Source: Pseudalkalibacillus sp045920555
Lineage (GTDB): Bacteria > Bacillota > Bacilli > Bacillales > Fictibacillaceae
Direction: 5' to 3'
DNA length: 64,000 bases
NCBI RefSeq assembly: GCF_045920555.1
Contig: NZ_CP174509.1
Span: 434,001-498,000 of the forward strand
The position numbers and the translations under genes are program-made. The notes beneath the pieces are model-generated. The model made no database searches and was not told the DNA's origin. It saw only the letters and a program-made list of their open reading frames with translations. Positions 1 through 7,606 of the stretch are shown piece by piece (the first letter of the stretch is position 1; each line of letters starts with the position of its first letter).

Positions 1-1
1 G

Positions 2-214
2 TTGAATTTGTGGGTCAAGCTTCCTGAGGAGATTGACATGCGCGCATTACAGAAGCGGGCATCTGAACATTCGATTTCCTTTCTACCAGGGAGCGCATGT
101 TATGCTACGAATGAACCGACACAAGAGATACGCATCAGCTACTCCGGCCTCAGCGACCGCGATAACACCGAAGGTATCACTAAACTCGGCAAACTCATCG
201 CGGAAATGTTGTAG
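2..214 (+). CDS. C-terminal end of a MocR/GntR-type PLP-dependent regulator (partial)
   Basis: The reading frame is open at the left edge, so only about the last 70 residues are present. The end of the chain, with LWVKLP, SFLPGSACY and the closing RISYSGL segment, matches the aminotransferase-like domain of MocR regulators, in which a winged-helix GntR DNA-binding domain is fused to a fold-type I PLP domain. The lysine that binds PLP and the DNA-binding domain lie outside the window, so the regulated pathway cannot be inferred. A stand-alone aminotransferase is the alternative. It points the same way as gatCAB but is separated from it by a repeat array and a promoter. Confidence 0.65.
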   Translation: MNLWVKLPEEIDMRALQKRASEHSISFLPGSACYATNEPTQEIRISYSGLSDRDNTEGITKLGKLIAEML

Positions 215-241
215 GAGATCGGAGCCAGGCATTTTCAATAT

Positions 242-335
242 AGCGATGCAATTTCGGATTTTATCGGTGCAATTTCGGTTTTTATCGGTGCAAATGGAAA
301 ATTTATCGGTGAAGTCCGAAATTTATCGTTAATTT
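242..335. repeat. Degenerate 21-nt tandem repeat array A
   Basis: Units begin at 242, 263, 284, 305 and 325 with starts of the form ATCGGTGCAATTTCGG followed by T-rich sequence. Four of the steps are 21, 21, 21 and 20 nt. The array fills the gap between the MocR-type gene and the gatCAB promoter. An open frame through it reads as a seven-residue repeat, which simply reflects the 21-nt period; there is no ribosome site and no sign that it is translated. Arrays with the same period occur at 3737-3841 and 61334-61438. Confidence 0.8.
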
Positions 336-376
336 TACGTGAAAGAAGGATAATCTACCTCTCTACTCCATGATTG

Positions 377-406
377 TTGATATGAGCGGGTTCTTTTTGG
401 TATCAT
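377..406 (+). promoter_or_regulatory. Candidate SigA promoter of gatCAB
   Basis: TTGATA at 377-382 and TATCAT at 401-406 are separated by 18 nt, about 40 nt before the gatC start. The match to the vegetative consensus is moderate and the spacing is one longer than the optimum. It is the best candidate in the gap. Confidence 0.4.
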
Positions 407-446
407 CAGTATATTGCAATAGGTACGATTTTTGGAGGTGGAAGAA

Positions 447-737
447 GTGGCCCGAATTACGAAGGAAGAAGTGAAGCACGTTGCGAAGCTAGCGCGGCTC
501 GCGGTGACTGAGGAAGAAGCGGAAATGTTCACGAATCAGCTTGACGCGATCATCGGCTATGCAGAGCAACTGAAAGAATTGGATACAGATAACGTGGAAC
601 CGACTACACACGTTTTAGACATGAAAAATGTTCTCCGTGAAGACGAGGCGAAGAGCTGGTTGACACGTGAGGAAGCATTAAAGAATACACCAGACACGCA
701 AAACGGACTAATTAAAGTTCCAGCTGTTTTAGAGTAG
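447..737 (+). CDS. gatC: Glutamyl-tRNA(Gln) amidotransferase subunit C
   Basis: GatC is the small structural subunit that holds GatA and GatB together in the complex converting Glu-tRNA(Gln) to Gln-tRNA(Gln). The 96-residue chain opens MARITKEEVKHVAKLARL and has the usual length and helical pattern of the family, ending in NGLIKVPAVLE. A GGAGGTG ribosome site at 434-440 fixes the GTG start at 447; a TTG at 432 in the same frame overlaps that site and is rejected. It is the first gene of gatCAB, with gatA 18 nt downstream. Confidence 0.95.
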   Translation: MARITKEEVKHVAKLARLAVTEEEAEMFTNQLDAIIGYAEQLKELDTDNVEPTTHVLDMKNVLREDEAKSWLTREEALKNTPDTQNGLIKVPAVLE

Positions 738-755
738 GGAGGGAGAAGACGGACG

Positions 756-2213
756 ATGTCTTTATTTGAAAAGAAGATCTCAGAGCTGCATGAGCTCCTA
801 CATAAAAAGGAAATGAAGGTAAGCGAACTCGTCGACGCTTCCTTCTCAAGGATCAACGAAGTAGACGATAAAGTGAAAGCCTTCTTGACGCTGAATGAAG
901 AAGGTGCAAGAGAACAAGCGAAGTTCCTCGATAGCAAAATGGGGACCGACGAAATGCGAGGACTCCTATTCGGCCTGCCGATCGGTGTGAAGGACAACAT
1001 CTCAACGAAGGGTCTGCGCACGACTTGCGGAAGCCAGCTGCTCGCAAACTTCGAGCCTGTTTTCGATGCAACAGTCGTTGAGAGATTGAAAAATGCCGAA
1101 ACGATCACAGTCGGAAAATTGAACATGGACGAATTCGCGATGGGTTCTTCCAATGAAAACTCAGGATTTTTCCAAACACGAAACCCATGGAACACAGATT
1201 ATGTACCAGGTGGGTCAAGCGGTGGATCAGCAGCTGCAGTAGCTGCAGGAGAAGTCTTTTTCTCCCTCGGTTCTGACACAGGCGGTTCGATCCGACAGCC
1301 AGCAGCATACTGTGGTGTCGTAGGTTTGAAACCGACATATGGGCGGGTTTCCCGTTTCGGCCTTGTCGCGTTCGCCTCTTCTCTTGACCAGATCGGCCCG
1401 ATCACAACGTCAGTCGAAGACAACGCGTTTTTATTCCAGGCGATCAGCGGTTATGACAAGATGGATTCGACATCTGCAAACGTCGATAACCAGGACTACA
1501 CGGCAGCCCTCACTGGTGACGTCAAAGGCCTGAAAATCGCGGTACCGAAAGAATATATCGGTGAAGGTGTCGATGAAGACGTCAAGAACCGGATCATGGA
1601 AGCCCTCAAAGTTCTCGAAGGCAAGGGGGCAGAGTGGGAAGAGGTTTCACTCCCACACTCCAAATATGGTGTCGCAACCTATTACTTGCTGGCATCATCT
1701 GAAGCGTCCTCTAACCTGGCACGCTTCGACGGTGTCCGTTACGGTGTCCGAACCGAAAACGCGGACAACCTGCTTGAGCTTTACAACCATACGCGCAGCG
1801 AAGGATTCGGTGACGAAGTGAAGCGCCGGATCATGCTCGGAACGTTCGCGTTGAGCTCTGGTTTTTACGATGCGTACTATAAAAAAGCACAGAAGGTCCG
1901 TACATTGATCAAGAACGACTTTGACGAAGTTTTTGAAAAATATGATGTCATCCTCGGACCGACAGCGCCGACAACCGCGTTCAAGATCGGGGCGAAAACT
2001 GATGACCCGCTCACAATGTACGCGAACGATATCCTGACAATCCCGGTCAACCTTGCCGGGGTGCCTGCAATTTCCGTCCCGTGCGGACTCTCCAATGGGC
2101 TGCCTGTTGGACTACAAATCATCGGAAAAGCGTTTGATGAAAGTACGATCTATCGTGTTGCTCACGCATACGAGCAAGCGACGGATCATCATCAAAACAA
2201 ACCGCAACTGTAA
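756..2213 (+). CDS. gatA: Glutamyl-tRNA(Gln) amidotransferase subunit A
   Basis: GatA is the glutaminase subunit: it releases ammonia from glutamine and passes it to GatB. The 485-residue chain carries the amidase-signature core with the full Ser-cisSer-Lys triad at K79, S154 and S178; S154 lies in GGSSGGSAAAV and S178 in GSDTGGSIRQP. Length is normal for the family. The ATG follows a GGGAGGGAG ribosome site and the gene sits between gatC and gatB in the usual order. Nothing unusual is seen. Confidence 0.97.
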   Translation: MSLFEKKISELHELLHKKEMKVSELVDASFSRINEVDDKVKAFLTLNEEGAREQAKFLDSKMGTDEMRGLLFGLPIGVKDNISTKGLRTTCGSQLLANFEPVFDATVVERLKNAETITVGKLNMDEFAMGSSNENSGFFQTRNPWNTDYVPGGSSGGSAAAVAAGEVFFSLGSDTGGSIRQPAAYCGVVGLKPTYGRVSRFGLVAFASSLDQIGPITTSVEDNAFLFQAISGYDKMDSTSANVDNQDYTAALTGDVKGLKIAVPKEYIGEGVDEDVKNRIMEALKVLEGKGAEWEEVSLPHSKYGVATYYLLASSEASSNLARFDGVRYGVRTENADNLLELYNHTRSEGFGDEVKRRIMLGTFALSSGFYDAYYKKAQKVRTLIKNDFDEVFEKYDVILGPTAPTTAFKIGAKTDDPLTMYANDILTIPVNLAGVPAISVPCGLSNGLPVGLQIIGKAFDESTIYRVAHAYEQATDHHQNKPQL

Positions 2214-2228
2214 GGGGGGACGAAAAAG

Positions 2229-3662
2229 ATGCATTTTGAAACGATTATCGGACTTGAGGTCCATGCTGAACTGAAAACGAACTCGAAGATCTTCTGCAGC
2301 TGCTCCACAGAATTCGGAGCACCGCCGAACACGAACGTCTGCCCGATCTGTCTTGGACACCCAGGTGTTTTGCCTGTCGTGAACAAGCAAGCGGTTGACT
2401 TCGCGATGCGCGCGGCAATGGCTTTGAACTGCGAAATCACTAGAGAAACGAAATTCGATCGTAAAAACTATTTCTATCCGGACAACCCGAAGGCGTATCA
2501 GATTTCTCAATTTGATAAGCCGATCGGCCAAAACGGCTGGATTGAAATCGAAGTCGACGGTAAGAAAAAGAAAATCGGGATCACACGCCTTCATATGGAA
2601 GAGGATGCTGGTAAATCGATGCACGCCGAAGACGGAACGCATTCCCTTGTGGACTTGAACCGCCAGGGTACTCCGCTTGTTGAGATCGTATCAGAGCCTG
2701 ACATCCGTACACCGGAAGAAGCCTATGCATACTTAGAAAAACTGAAGGCGATCCTGCAATATACGGAAGTTTCCGATTGTAAAATGGAAGAAGGCTCGTT
2801 GCGCTGTGACGCGAACATCTCCCTCCGCCCAGTCGGACAGGAAGAGTTCGGCACGAAGACGGAGCTGAAGAACCTGAACTCGTTCGCGAATGTGCAAAAG
2901 GGACTTGCTCATGAAGAAGTCCGCCAGGAGCAAGTGCTTCTCAGCGGCGGAGAAATTCTTCAGGAGACACGCCGCTTTGACGAACAGTCCAAGAAAACGA
3001 TTCTCATGCGCGTTAAAGAAGGCTCTGACGACTACCGTTACTTCCCAGAGCCGGATCTCGTCGGGCTTTCAATCGATGAAGCTTGGATCGAGCGTGTGAA
3101 ATCAGGGATTCCAGAGCTTCCGGATGCGCGTAAGCAGCGCTACATCGACGAATTGAAGCTCCCAGCATATGATGCGAAGGTTTTAACCCAGTCGAAGAAA
3201 ATGTCCGATTTCTTTGAAAAAGTATTGGACAATGGCGCTGACGCAAAAGCTGCATCAAACTGGATGATGGGTGAGGTTTCCGCGTACTTGAACGCTGAGT
3301 ACAAGGAGATCGATGAAGTCGCCCTTACACCAGAGGGTCTTGCGAAAATGATCGAGCTTATCGAAAAAGGAACGATCTCTTCCAAGATTGCGAAGAAAGT
3401 GTTCAAAGAGCTGATCGAAAAAGGCGGCGACCCAGAAGTCATCGTCAAGGAAAAAGGACTCGTCCAGATTTCGGATGAAGGCGAGCTTCGCGGTATCGTT
3501 ACTGGAATTTTAGATGAGAACGAACAATCGATCCTCGACTATAAAAACGGTAAGGACCGGGCTCTCGGATTCCTCGTCGGCCAAGTGATGAAGGCGACGA
3601 AAGGAAAAGCGAACCCGCCGATGGTCAACAAACTGATTGTCGAAGAAATTGAAAAGCGCTAA
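2229..3662 (+). CDS. gatB: Aspartyl/glutamyl-tRNA amidotransferase subunit B
   Basis: GatB binds the mischarged tRNA, phosphorylates the glutamyl side chain with ATP and transamidates it using ammonia channelled from GatA. The 477-residue protein opens with the family signature FETIIGLEVHAEL. It has the zinc-site region CSCSTEFGAPPNTNVCPICLG and ends in a helical YqeY-like tail that contacts tRNA. The ribosome site is AAGGGGGGAC. It closes the gatCAB operon and is followed directly by a strong terminator. Confidence 0.97.
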   Translation: MHFETIIGLEVHAELKTNSKIFCSCSTEFGAPPNTNVCPICLGHPGVLPVVNKQAVDFAMRAAMALNCEITRETKFDRKNYFYPDNPKAYQISQFDKPIGQNGWIEIEVDGKKKKIGITRLHMEEDAGKSMHAEDGTHSLVDLNRQGTPLVEIVSEPDIRTPEEAYAYLEKLKAILQYTEVSDCKMEEGSLRCDANISLRPVGQEEFGTKTELKNLNSFANVQKGLAHEEVRQEQVLLSGGEILQETRRFDEQSKKTILMRVKEGSDDYRYFPEPDLVGLSIDEAWIERVKSGIPELPDARKQRYIDELKLPAYDAKVLTQSKKMSDFFEKVLDNGADAKAASNWMMGEVSAYLNAEYKEIDEVALTPEGLAKMIELIEKGTISSKIAKKVFKELIEKGGDPEVIVKEKGLVQISDEGELRGIVTGILDENEQSILDYKNGKDRALGFLVGQVMKATKGKANPPMVNKLIVEEIEKR

Positions 3663-3670
3663 GTAATGAA

Positions 3671-3698
3671 GAAGCCCTTTAAGGAGGGCTTCTTTTTT
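3671..3698 (+). terminator. Rho-independent terminator of gatCAB
   Basis: An 8-bp stem GAAGCCCT/AGGGCTTC with a six-base loop is followed by six T residues, starting 8 nt after the gatB stop codon. Confidence 0.9.
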
Positions 3699-3736
3699 CA
3701 AGTTCCATTAAAGGCCTCTTCATTATTCTGGGTGAC

Positions 3737-3841
3737 TTTGACAGAACTGAAGTTTATTTTGACAAAAGCCAAGTTTTTCTTAACAAAACTGGAGATTATT
3801 TTGACAAAATCATAAATCATTTGCACATTTGACTTCAAAAC
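3737..3841. repeat. Degenerate 21-nt tandem repeat array B
   Basis: Five contiguous units of exactly 21 nt start at 3737, 3758, 3779, 3800 and 3821. The first four open with TTTGAC or CTTAAC followed by an A-rich stretch. Read on the minus strand, the array closely matches array C at 61334-61438, with the shared motif TTTTGTcAAAATAA. The array lies between the gatCAB terminator and dgkB. The rest of the gap, 3842-3995, holds no other recognisable feature. Confidence 0.85.
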
Positions 3842-3995
3842 TGAACCAGGTAAAATATCACAATATATTGCTTTGCATTTTGGATTTAAGGTCACTATAA
3901 TAAGATGGACGGAAACAATTAAAGGAAATATTTTACACACCATTTGTCCGGATCTATTTCTTTGAACCTAATAGAAAAAAATCAGGTGATCTATT

Positions 3996-4904
3996 ATGAA
4001 ACGAGCTCGATTAATTTATAACCCGACATCAGGCAGGGAGCAGGTCAAGCGCCAGCTTCCGTACATCCTGGAAAAATTGGAGAAGGCAGGCTACGAGACT
4101 TCAGCTCATGCAACCTGTGCCGATGAAGGAGATGCCACCAGGGCAGCAAGTCTAGCAGTTGAACGTGAATTCGATCTTGTCATTGCGGCTGGCGGGGATG
4201 GAACGATCTACGAGGTCATCAATGGCATCGCAGAGCTCCCGAATCGACCGAAGATGGGAATCATCCCTGCAGGTACGACCAACGACTTCGCGCGCGCCCT
4301 CGGGGTGCCAAGGACCATCGAGAAAGCAGTTGATGTTTTATGTGATGGTGTCGACATCCCTGTAGATATTGGCCGTGTGAACGGAAAATACTTTGTCAAT
4401 ATCGCTGGCGGCGGTAAACTCACAGAACTGACCTACGCCGTACCGAGCCAGATGAAGACGATGATCGGACAGCTAGCGTATTACTTGAAAGGGATGGAGA
4501 TGCTCCCTTCGATCCGCCCGACCAACGTCAAAATCGAATACGATGACAAAGTTTACGAAGGTGACATCATGCTTTTCCTGGTCGCTAACACGAACTCTGT
4601 CGGAGGTTTTGAAAAACTGGCACCGTTATCTGAATTCAATGACGGCTATTTCGACCTCATCATTTTGAAAAAAGCGAACCTCGCTGAGTTCATCCGTGTC
4701 GCAACGCTCGCAATCAAAGGCGATCACATTCGGGATGAACACGTCATTTATGAAAAAGCACGACGGATCAAGATCTATACCGATGAAAAAATGCAGTTGA
4801 ACCTGGATGGAGAATACGGCGGCCTGCTTCCAGGCGAATTCATGAACCTCAGGCACCATCTGCAAATGATTGTCCCGGAAGAACGCTTTGAAACAGACAA
4901 ATAA
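3996..4904 (+). CDS. dgkB: Diacylglycerol kinase
   Basis: DgkB phosphorylates diacylglycerol to phosphatidic acid and so recycles the lipid left by lipoteichoic acid synthesis. The 302-residue protein has the soluble DAGK/sphingosine-kinase-like catalytic domain, with the nucleotide-binding motif GGDGT at residues 66-70 and GTTNDFARAL further on. The ATG follows AGGTGATCT. In B. subtilis dgkB lies near gatCAB and rlmCD; here rlmCD is 23 kb away. A YegS-type lipid kinase of other specificity is less likely given the neighbourhood. Confidence 0.93.
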   Translation: MKRARLIYNPTSGREQVKRQLPYILEKLEKAGYETSAHATCADEGDATRAASLAVEREFDLVIAAGGDGTIYEVINGIAELPNRPKMGIIPAGTTNDFARALGVPRTIEKAVDVLCDGVDIPVDIGRVNGKYFVNIAGGGKLTELTYAVPSQMKTMIGQLAYYLKGMEMLPSIRPTNVKIEYDDKVYEGDIMLFLVANTNSVGGFEKLAPLSEFNDGYFDLIILKKANLAEFIRVATLAIKGDHIRDEHVIYEKARRIKIYTDEKMQLNLDGEYGGLLPGEFMNLRHHLQMIVPEERFETDK

Positions 4905-4911
4905 AAAAACT

Positions 4912-4943
4912 GAACCCGGCCCACAAAGTCGGGTTTGTTTTTT
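4912..4943. terminator. Terminator after dgkB
   Basis: AACCCG and CGGGTT form a short stem with A7 on the left and a T-rich tail on the right, so it could act in both directions. It starts 8 nt after the dgkB stop. Confidence 0.8.
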
Positions 4944-4957
4944 ACAGGGAGGCTTTT

Positions 4958-5512
4958 ATGAATACCGAAAAGAAAAAAATGCTGGCTGGAGAAATGTATG
5001 ATCCTGCTGACAGTACGCTCATCAAAGAACGGGAAAACGCCCGCCGATTGACAAGATTGATCAATGGCACGACGGAAACAGAGGCAGATAAACGGGTCTC
5101 CCTTTTAAAAGAGTTGTTCGGATTGACCGGGGAACAGATCTATATTGAACCGAGCTTCCGGTGTGATTACGGCTATAACATCCATGTCGGGGAAAACTTC
5201 TTCGCAAACTTCGACTGCGTCATTTTAGACGTATGCAAGGTGACTTTCGGAGACAATTGCATGCTTGCACCAGGCGTACATATTTATACAGCAACACATC
5301 CGATCCATCCAGTTGAGCGGAATTCAGGAATAGAATACGGAAAACCTATCACTTTCGGCGACAACGTCTGGATTGGTGGCGGAGCGATCATCAACCCTGG
5401 CTTGAAAATCGGGGATAATGTTGTCATCGCCTCAGGGGCCGTCCTTACAAAGGATGTGCCAGCCAATGTCGTTGTAGGAGGAAATCCTGCAAAAATCATA
5501 AAACACGTTTAA
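4958..5512 (+). CDS. Maltose/sugar O-acetyltransferase, hexapeptide-repeat family
   Basis: The enzyme is predicted to move an acetyl group from acetyl-CoA to a sugar hydroxyl. The 184-residue chain has the N-terminal maltose-acetyltransferase segment (KKKMLAGEMYDP) and then a left-handed beta-helix of hexapeptide repeats. The catalytic-loop histidine lies in YTATHPIHP, and the CoA-binding end reads VVGGNPAKIIK. Length and motif order match Maa of B. subtilis and LacA of E. coli. GGGAGGC precedes the ATG. It stands alone behind the dgkB terminator, so its natural acceptor is unknown. Confidence 0.88.
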   Translation: MNTEKKKMLAGEMYDPADSTLIKERENARRLTRLINGTTETEADKRVSLLKELFGLTGEQIYIEPSFRCDYGYNIHVGENFFANFDCVILDVCKVTFGDNCMLAPGVHIYTATHPIHPVERNSGIEYGKPITFGDNVWIGGGAIINPGLKIGDNVVIASGAVLTKDVPANVVVGGNPAKIIKHV

Positions 5513-5541
5513 AATTTATCCTTGAAGCTGGGCAAAGGTTC

Positions 5542-5748
5542 CTATTCCACCTCATATCCAGTCTGCTCGATCGTTTCTTTAATCTGATTCTCGCCTACCA
5601 CATCGTCTTCATATTCGACTTTCACATACCCTGTTTCCAGATCAGCCATCGCGCGCTCAACCCCTGGATTATCAATAAGGGCTTTTTCCACTTTTTGGAC
5701 ACATTCACCGCATGTCATTCCTTTTACTGTTAAGGTTACTTCATTCAT
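5542..5748 (-). CDS. copZ: Copper chaperone CopZ
   Basis: CopZ is a 68-residue heavy-metal-associated domain that carries Cu(I) to a CopA-type P-type ATPase. The metal motif GMTCGEC places the two ligands at C13 and C16, and the rest shows the usual beta-alpha-beta-beta-alpha-beta pattern. GAAGGAGAA precedes the ATG at 5748; a frame start 24 nt upstream lacks a site. Unusually no copA or csoR lies next to it. A CtaG-type protein, a family tied to copper delivery to oxidase, is encoded 1.9 kb away. Confidence 0.92.
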   Translation of the reverse strand: MNEVTLTVKGMTCGECVQKVEKALIDNPGVERAMADLETGYVKVEYEDDVVGENQIKETIEQTGYEVE

Positions 5749-5854
5749 GAACAATTCTCCTTCTATATTCATTTTGTTATCCGTTCTTAATGTTTACAAA
5801 ACCCTTGCTGTCTACTCCATTGTTATGATAAACGCTGGATAAAAAAGGGGTGGT

Positions 5855-5863
5855 CATACAATA
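5855..5863 (+). promoter_or_regulatory. Candidate mother-cell (SigE/SigK-type) -10 element
   Basis: CATACAATA, 40 nt before the first coat gene, fits the SigK -10 form CATANNNTA and the SigE -10 core CATACAAT. A convincing -35 at the right distance is not evident, so the call rests on the -10 box and on the coat-protein genes behind it. Confidence 0.4.
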
Positions 5864-5902
5864 CTATTTAACATAGATGACTACAAGCGGGGGTGACGAT
5901 AA

Positions 5903-6106
5903 GTGAACCAACTTACAACCAAGGAATTGTCTTATATTGAAGATGAAATCCGGGCTGAGGAAATTACAGCAAAAACCATCAACTGGTGTGCTGCTCAATG
6001 TGAGGATCAAGCACTACAGAAGCAATTAGAAGAGGTGGCCGAACGCCATCAGATGAAAGTCGGAGATCTCTCGAAATATTTTAACCGTTCAATGCACATT
6101 CAATAG
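5903..6106 (+). CDS. Small CotF-like spore coat protein
   Basis: This 67-residue, mostly helical protein (LTTKELSYIEDEIRAEE) resembles the N-terminal half of the Coat F domain, found in CotF and in small paired coat-like proteins of Bacillus. Two cysteines occur in NWCAAQCED. The GTG start at 5903 follows GCGGGGGTGAC. It is the first of four tightly spaced small genes ending at a terminator, behind a SigE/SigK-like -10 box, so a role in the spore coat is likely but inferred. Family membership rests on short motifs. Confidence 0.7.
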   Translation: MNQLTTKELSYIEDEIRAEEITAKTINWCAAQCEDQALQKQLEEVAERHQMKVGDLSKYFNRSMHIQ

Positions 6107-6125
6107 TCAATGGAGGTGAAGGACA

Positions 6126-6419
6126 TTGCCGAATAATATAGAAAACAGAGGACTGACAGATCGCGAAATGCTCCAGCTTTGTCTGGAGTTGGAAAAGGGA
6201 AGATGCAGAAGTATCAGTAATACTTTGCTGGAAACAAGCCATAAGGAATTAAGGGAAGTATATAAGCAATGCTTTGACAATGCTGAGCAAAACCAAAGCA
6301 AGCTGTTTGAAATCATGAGTAATAAAGGCTGGTATAAAGTTGAACCTGCTACGACAGAGCAAATCGGAAAAACACAAGCAATGATGCAAAATAACTTACA
6401 TCCAGATGATCAGTTTTAA
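6126..6419 (+). CDS. CotF-like spore coat protein
   Basis: This 97-residue helical protein (GLTDREMLQLCLELEKGRCRS) continues the Coat F theme of its neighbour and ends in a segment GWYKVEPATTEQ typical of coat F proteins. TTG at 6126 is the start, set by TGGAGGTG at 6110-6117. It begins 19 nt after the previous gene and is followed closely by two tiny genes, so all four probably share one transcript. The two coat-F-like chains may work as a pair; that is inferred from their adjacency. Confidence 0.75.
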   Translation: MPNNIENRGLTDREMLQLCLELEKGRCRSISNTLLETSHKELREVYKQCFDNAEQNQSKLFEIMSNKGWYKVEPATTEQIGKTQAMMQNNLHPDDQF

Positions 6420-6429
6420 CAGGACGGTG

Positions 6430-6570
6430 ATGGCCATGGTTCAAAAAGGTAAAAGTCAATATAAAGTTGTAACAGGTCCTTATAAAGATAAGACGACAGG
6501 GCTGAAGTTCGGATATGAATACTCATCAGGCAACAAAACCGACAAGAATGAAACAGAAAGAAAAGCATGA
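6430..6570 (+). CDS. Very small basic protein of unknown function
   Basis: The 46-residue frame (MAMVQKGKSQYKVVTGPY...) lies 10 nt after the second coat-F-like gene and ends before a good ribosome site for the next gene. It is lysine-rich, lacks cysteine and has no membrane segment. An ATG at 6436 is an equally good start, since AGGACGGTG lies just upstream. Position in the coat cluster and good codon use support it as real. No family is recognised; it may be a small spore protein. Confidence 0.5.
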   Translation: MAMVQKGKSQYKVVTGPYKDKTTGLKFGYEYSSGNKTDKNETERKA

Positions 6571-6600
6571 TCAGAGGAACTGTTAAGGAGGACCATCCTT

Positions 6601-6750
6601 ATGGCGAAAAACGAAAAGCTCAATGAAGAAGCTGCTATGAACAATAATCTGGACCCGGCAACACTTAAAAATAGTGTAGAGCTTTCAGAAGAATTTCACG
6701 GTAAAAGAGTTGAAAAGGAAGTAAACCCAAATAGAATCAAGCGAAGCTGA
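6601..6750 (+). CDS. Very small hydrophilic protein of unknown function
   Basis: The 49-residue frame (MAKNEKLNEEAAMNNNLDPA...) has a strong ribosome site, AAGGAGGACC, 7 nt before its ATG, and is followed immediately by a terminator. It is highly charged, has no cysteine or tryptophan and is probably partly disordered, as many small spore proteins are. It closes the coat cluster. No family is recognised from the sequence. Confidence 0.6.
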   Translation: MAKNEKLNEEAAMNNNLDPATLKNSVELSEEFHGKRVEKEVNPNRIKRS

Positions 6751-6762
6751 AAATACGCAGGG

Positions 6763-6791
6763 GCTGACCGACATGCTGGTCAGTCTTTTTG
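6763..6791 (+). terminator. Terminator of the coat-protein cluster
   Basis: CTGACC and GGTCAG form a stem around a GACATG-type loop, followed by TCTTTTTG, 12 nt after the last small gene. Confidence 0.85.
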
Positions 6792-6884
6792 TTTCAGATC
6801 ATGATTCAGAGGATTTTATGATAAACCATGCGCTTTATAGGCATTCTAGTAATAAAAAATACTATTAATGCAAGGTGGATCATG

Positions 6885-7010
6885 ATGATAACGAGGAAAA
6901 GACAAAGAAAACAAACGATAAGATTAGCGATAATAGGGATTCTATTCAGTCTGATTCAAACCCTCTGGTTGTACTTCAACATTCAAGATATCAAAAATAA
7001 ACTTAAGTGA
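6885..7010 (+). CDS. Possible small single-pass membrane protein
   Basis: A 41-residue frame starts with a basic segment (MITRKRQRKQTIR), has one hydrophobic stretch (LAIIGILFSLIQTLWLYF) and ends with a charged tail. AAGGTGG lies 6 nt before the ATG at 6885; ATG at 6882 is an alternative. The positive-inside layout is typical of small bacterial membrane peptides. It stands alone before the DUF2243 gene. No family is recognised and expression is unproven. Confidence 0.45.
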   Translation: MITRKRQRKQTIRLAIIGILFSLIQTLWLYFNIQDIKNKLK

Positions 7011-7108
7011 ATGTTTTGGTCAAGAATACCCATTTTCCTATTATCCTGATTCAACTTTTCCAAAAAAGGATAGGGTAAGGAAAGGACGGAATGAATAGGA
7101 GGAACAAC

Positions 7109-7606
7109 ATGGCTTTTGAAAACCTTGATTCTCAACATGATCCCATTACATATTTTAACCGGAATATCTGGTCGGGGATGCTGTTCGGTCTTGGATTGGT
7201 CGCATTTGTTGACGAAACAGTATTCCATCAACTCTTGCATTGGCACCATTTTTACGATAAGACGACTCGCTCCATGGGGTTGATCTCCGATGGTTTGTTC
7301 CATGCATTCAGCTGGTTTGCGACAATCGGAGGTTTATTCATGCTAGCTGATCTCCGCCGGCGGAATGCCTTTATTTTTAAAAGATGGTGGGGCGGGAGCA
7401 TGTTAGGCGGAGGTTCGTTCCAGTTCTACGACGGGATCATCCAGCACAAAATCATGAGGATCCACCAAATCCGGTATGTAGATAATGTGTTCATCTATGA
7501 TTGGGTCTGGAATATCATCGCGGTGGTCATGATCATAGTCGGGGGACTGCTCATCAACCGAACCAGCAAGGAATTCCGCAAAAAACTGGAAGGGAACCGA
7601 GGATAA
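7109..7606 (+). CDS. DUF2243 family membrane protein
   Basis: The 165-residue protein has about four membrane segments with histidines in between (FHQLLHWHHFYD, IQHKIMRIHQIRY), a pattern fitting DUF2243. The clustered histidines suggest metal or haem contact, which is inference. AGGAGG 6 nt upstream fixes the ATG at 7109 rather than an earlier in-frame ATG at 7091. Its stop overlaps the start of the CtaG-like gene by one base (TAATG), so the two are translated together and probably act together in oxidase or copper biology. Confidence 0.85.
   Translation: MAFENLDSQHDPITYFNRNIWSGMLFGLGLVAFVDETVFHQLLHWHHFYDKTTRSMGLISDGLFHAFSWFATIGGLFMLADLRRRNAFIFKRWWGGSMLGGGSFQFYDGIIQHKIMRIHQIRYVDNVFIYDWVWNIIAVVMIIVGGLLINRTSKEFRKKLEGNRG

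Noticed and set aside
33..332. Plus-strand frame with a seven-residue repeat next to gatC
   Set aside because: No ribosome site, overlaps the MocR-type gene in another frame, and the repeat follows from the 21-nt array.
557..1195. Minus-strand frame of 212 codons across gatC and gatA
   Set aside because: Complement of two clear housekeeping genes with no start signals.
3737..3841. CRISPR array
   Set aside because: Units are contiguous and degenerate with no constant repeat alternating with unique spacers, and no cas gene is present.
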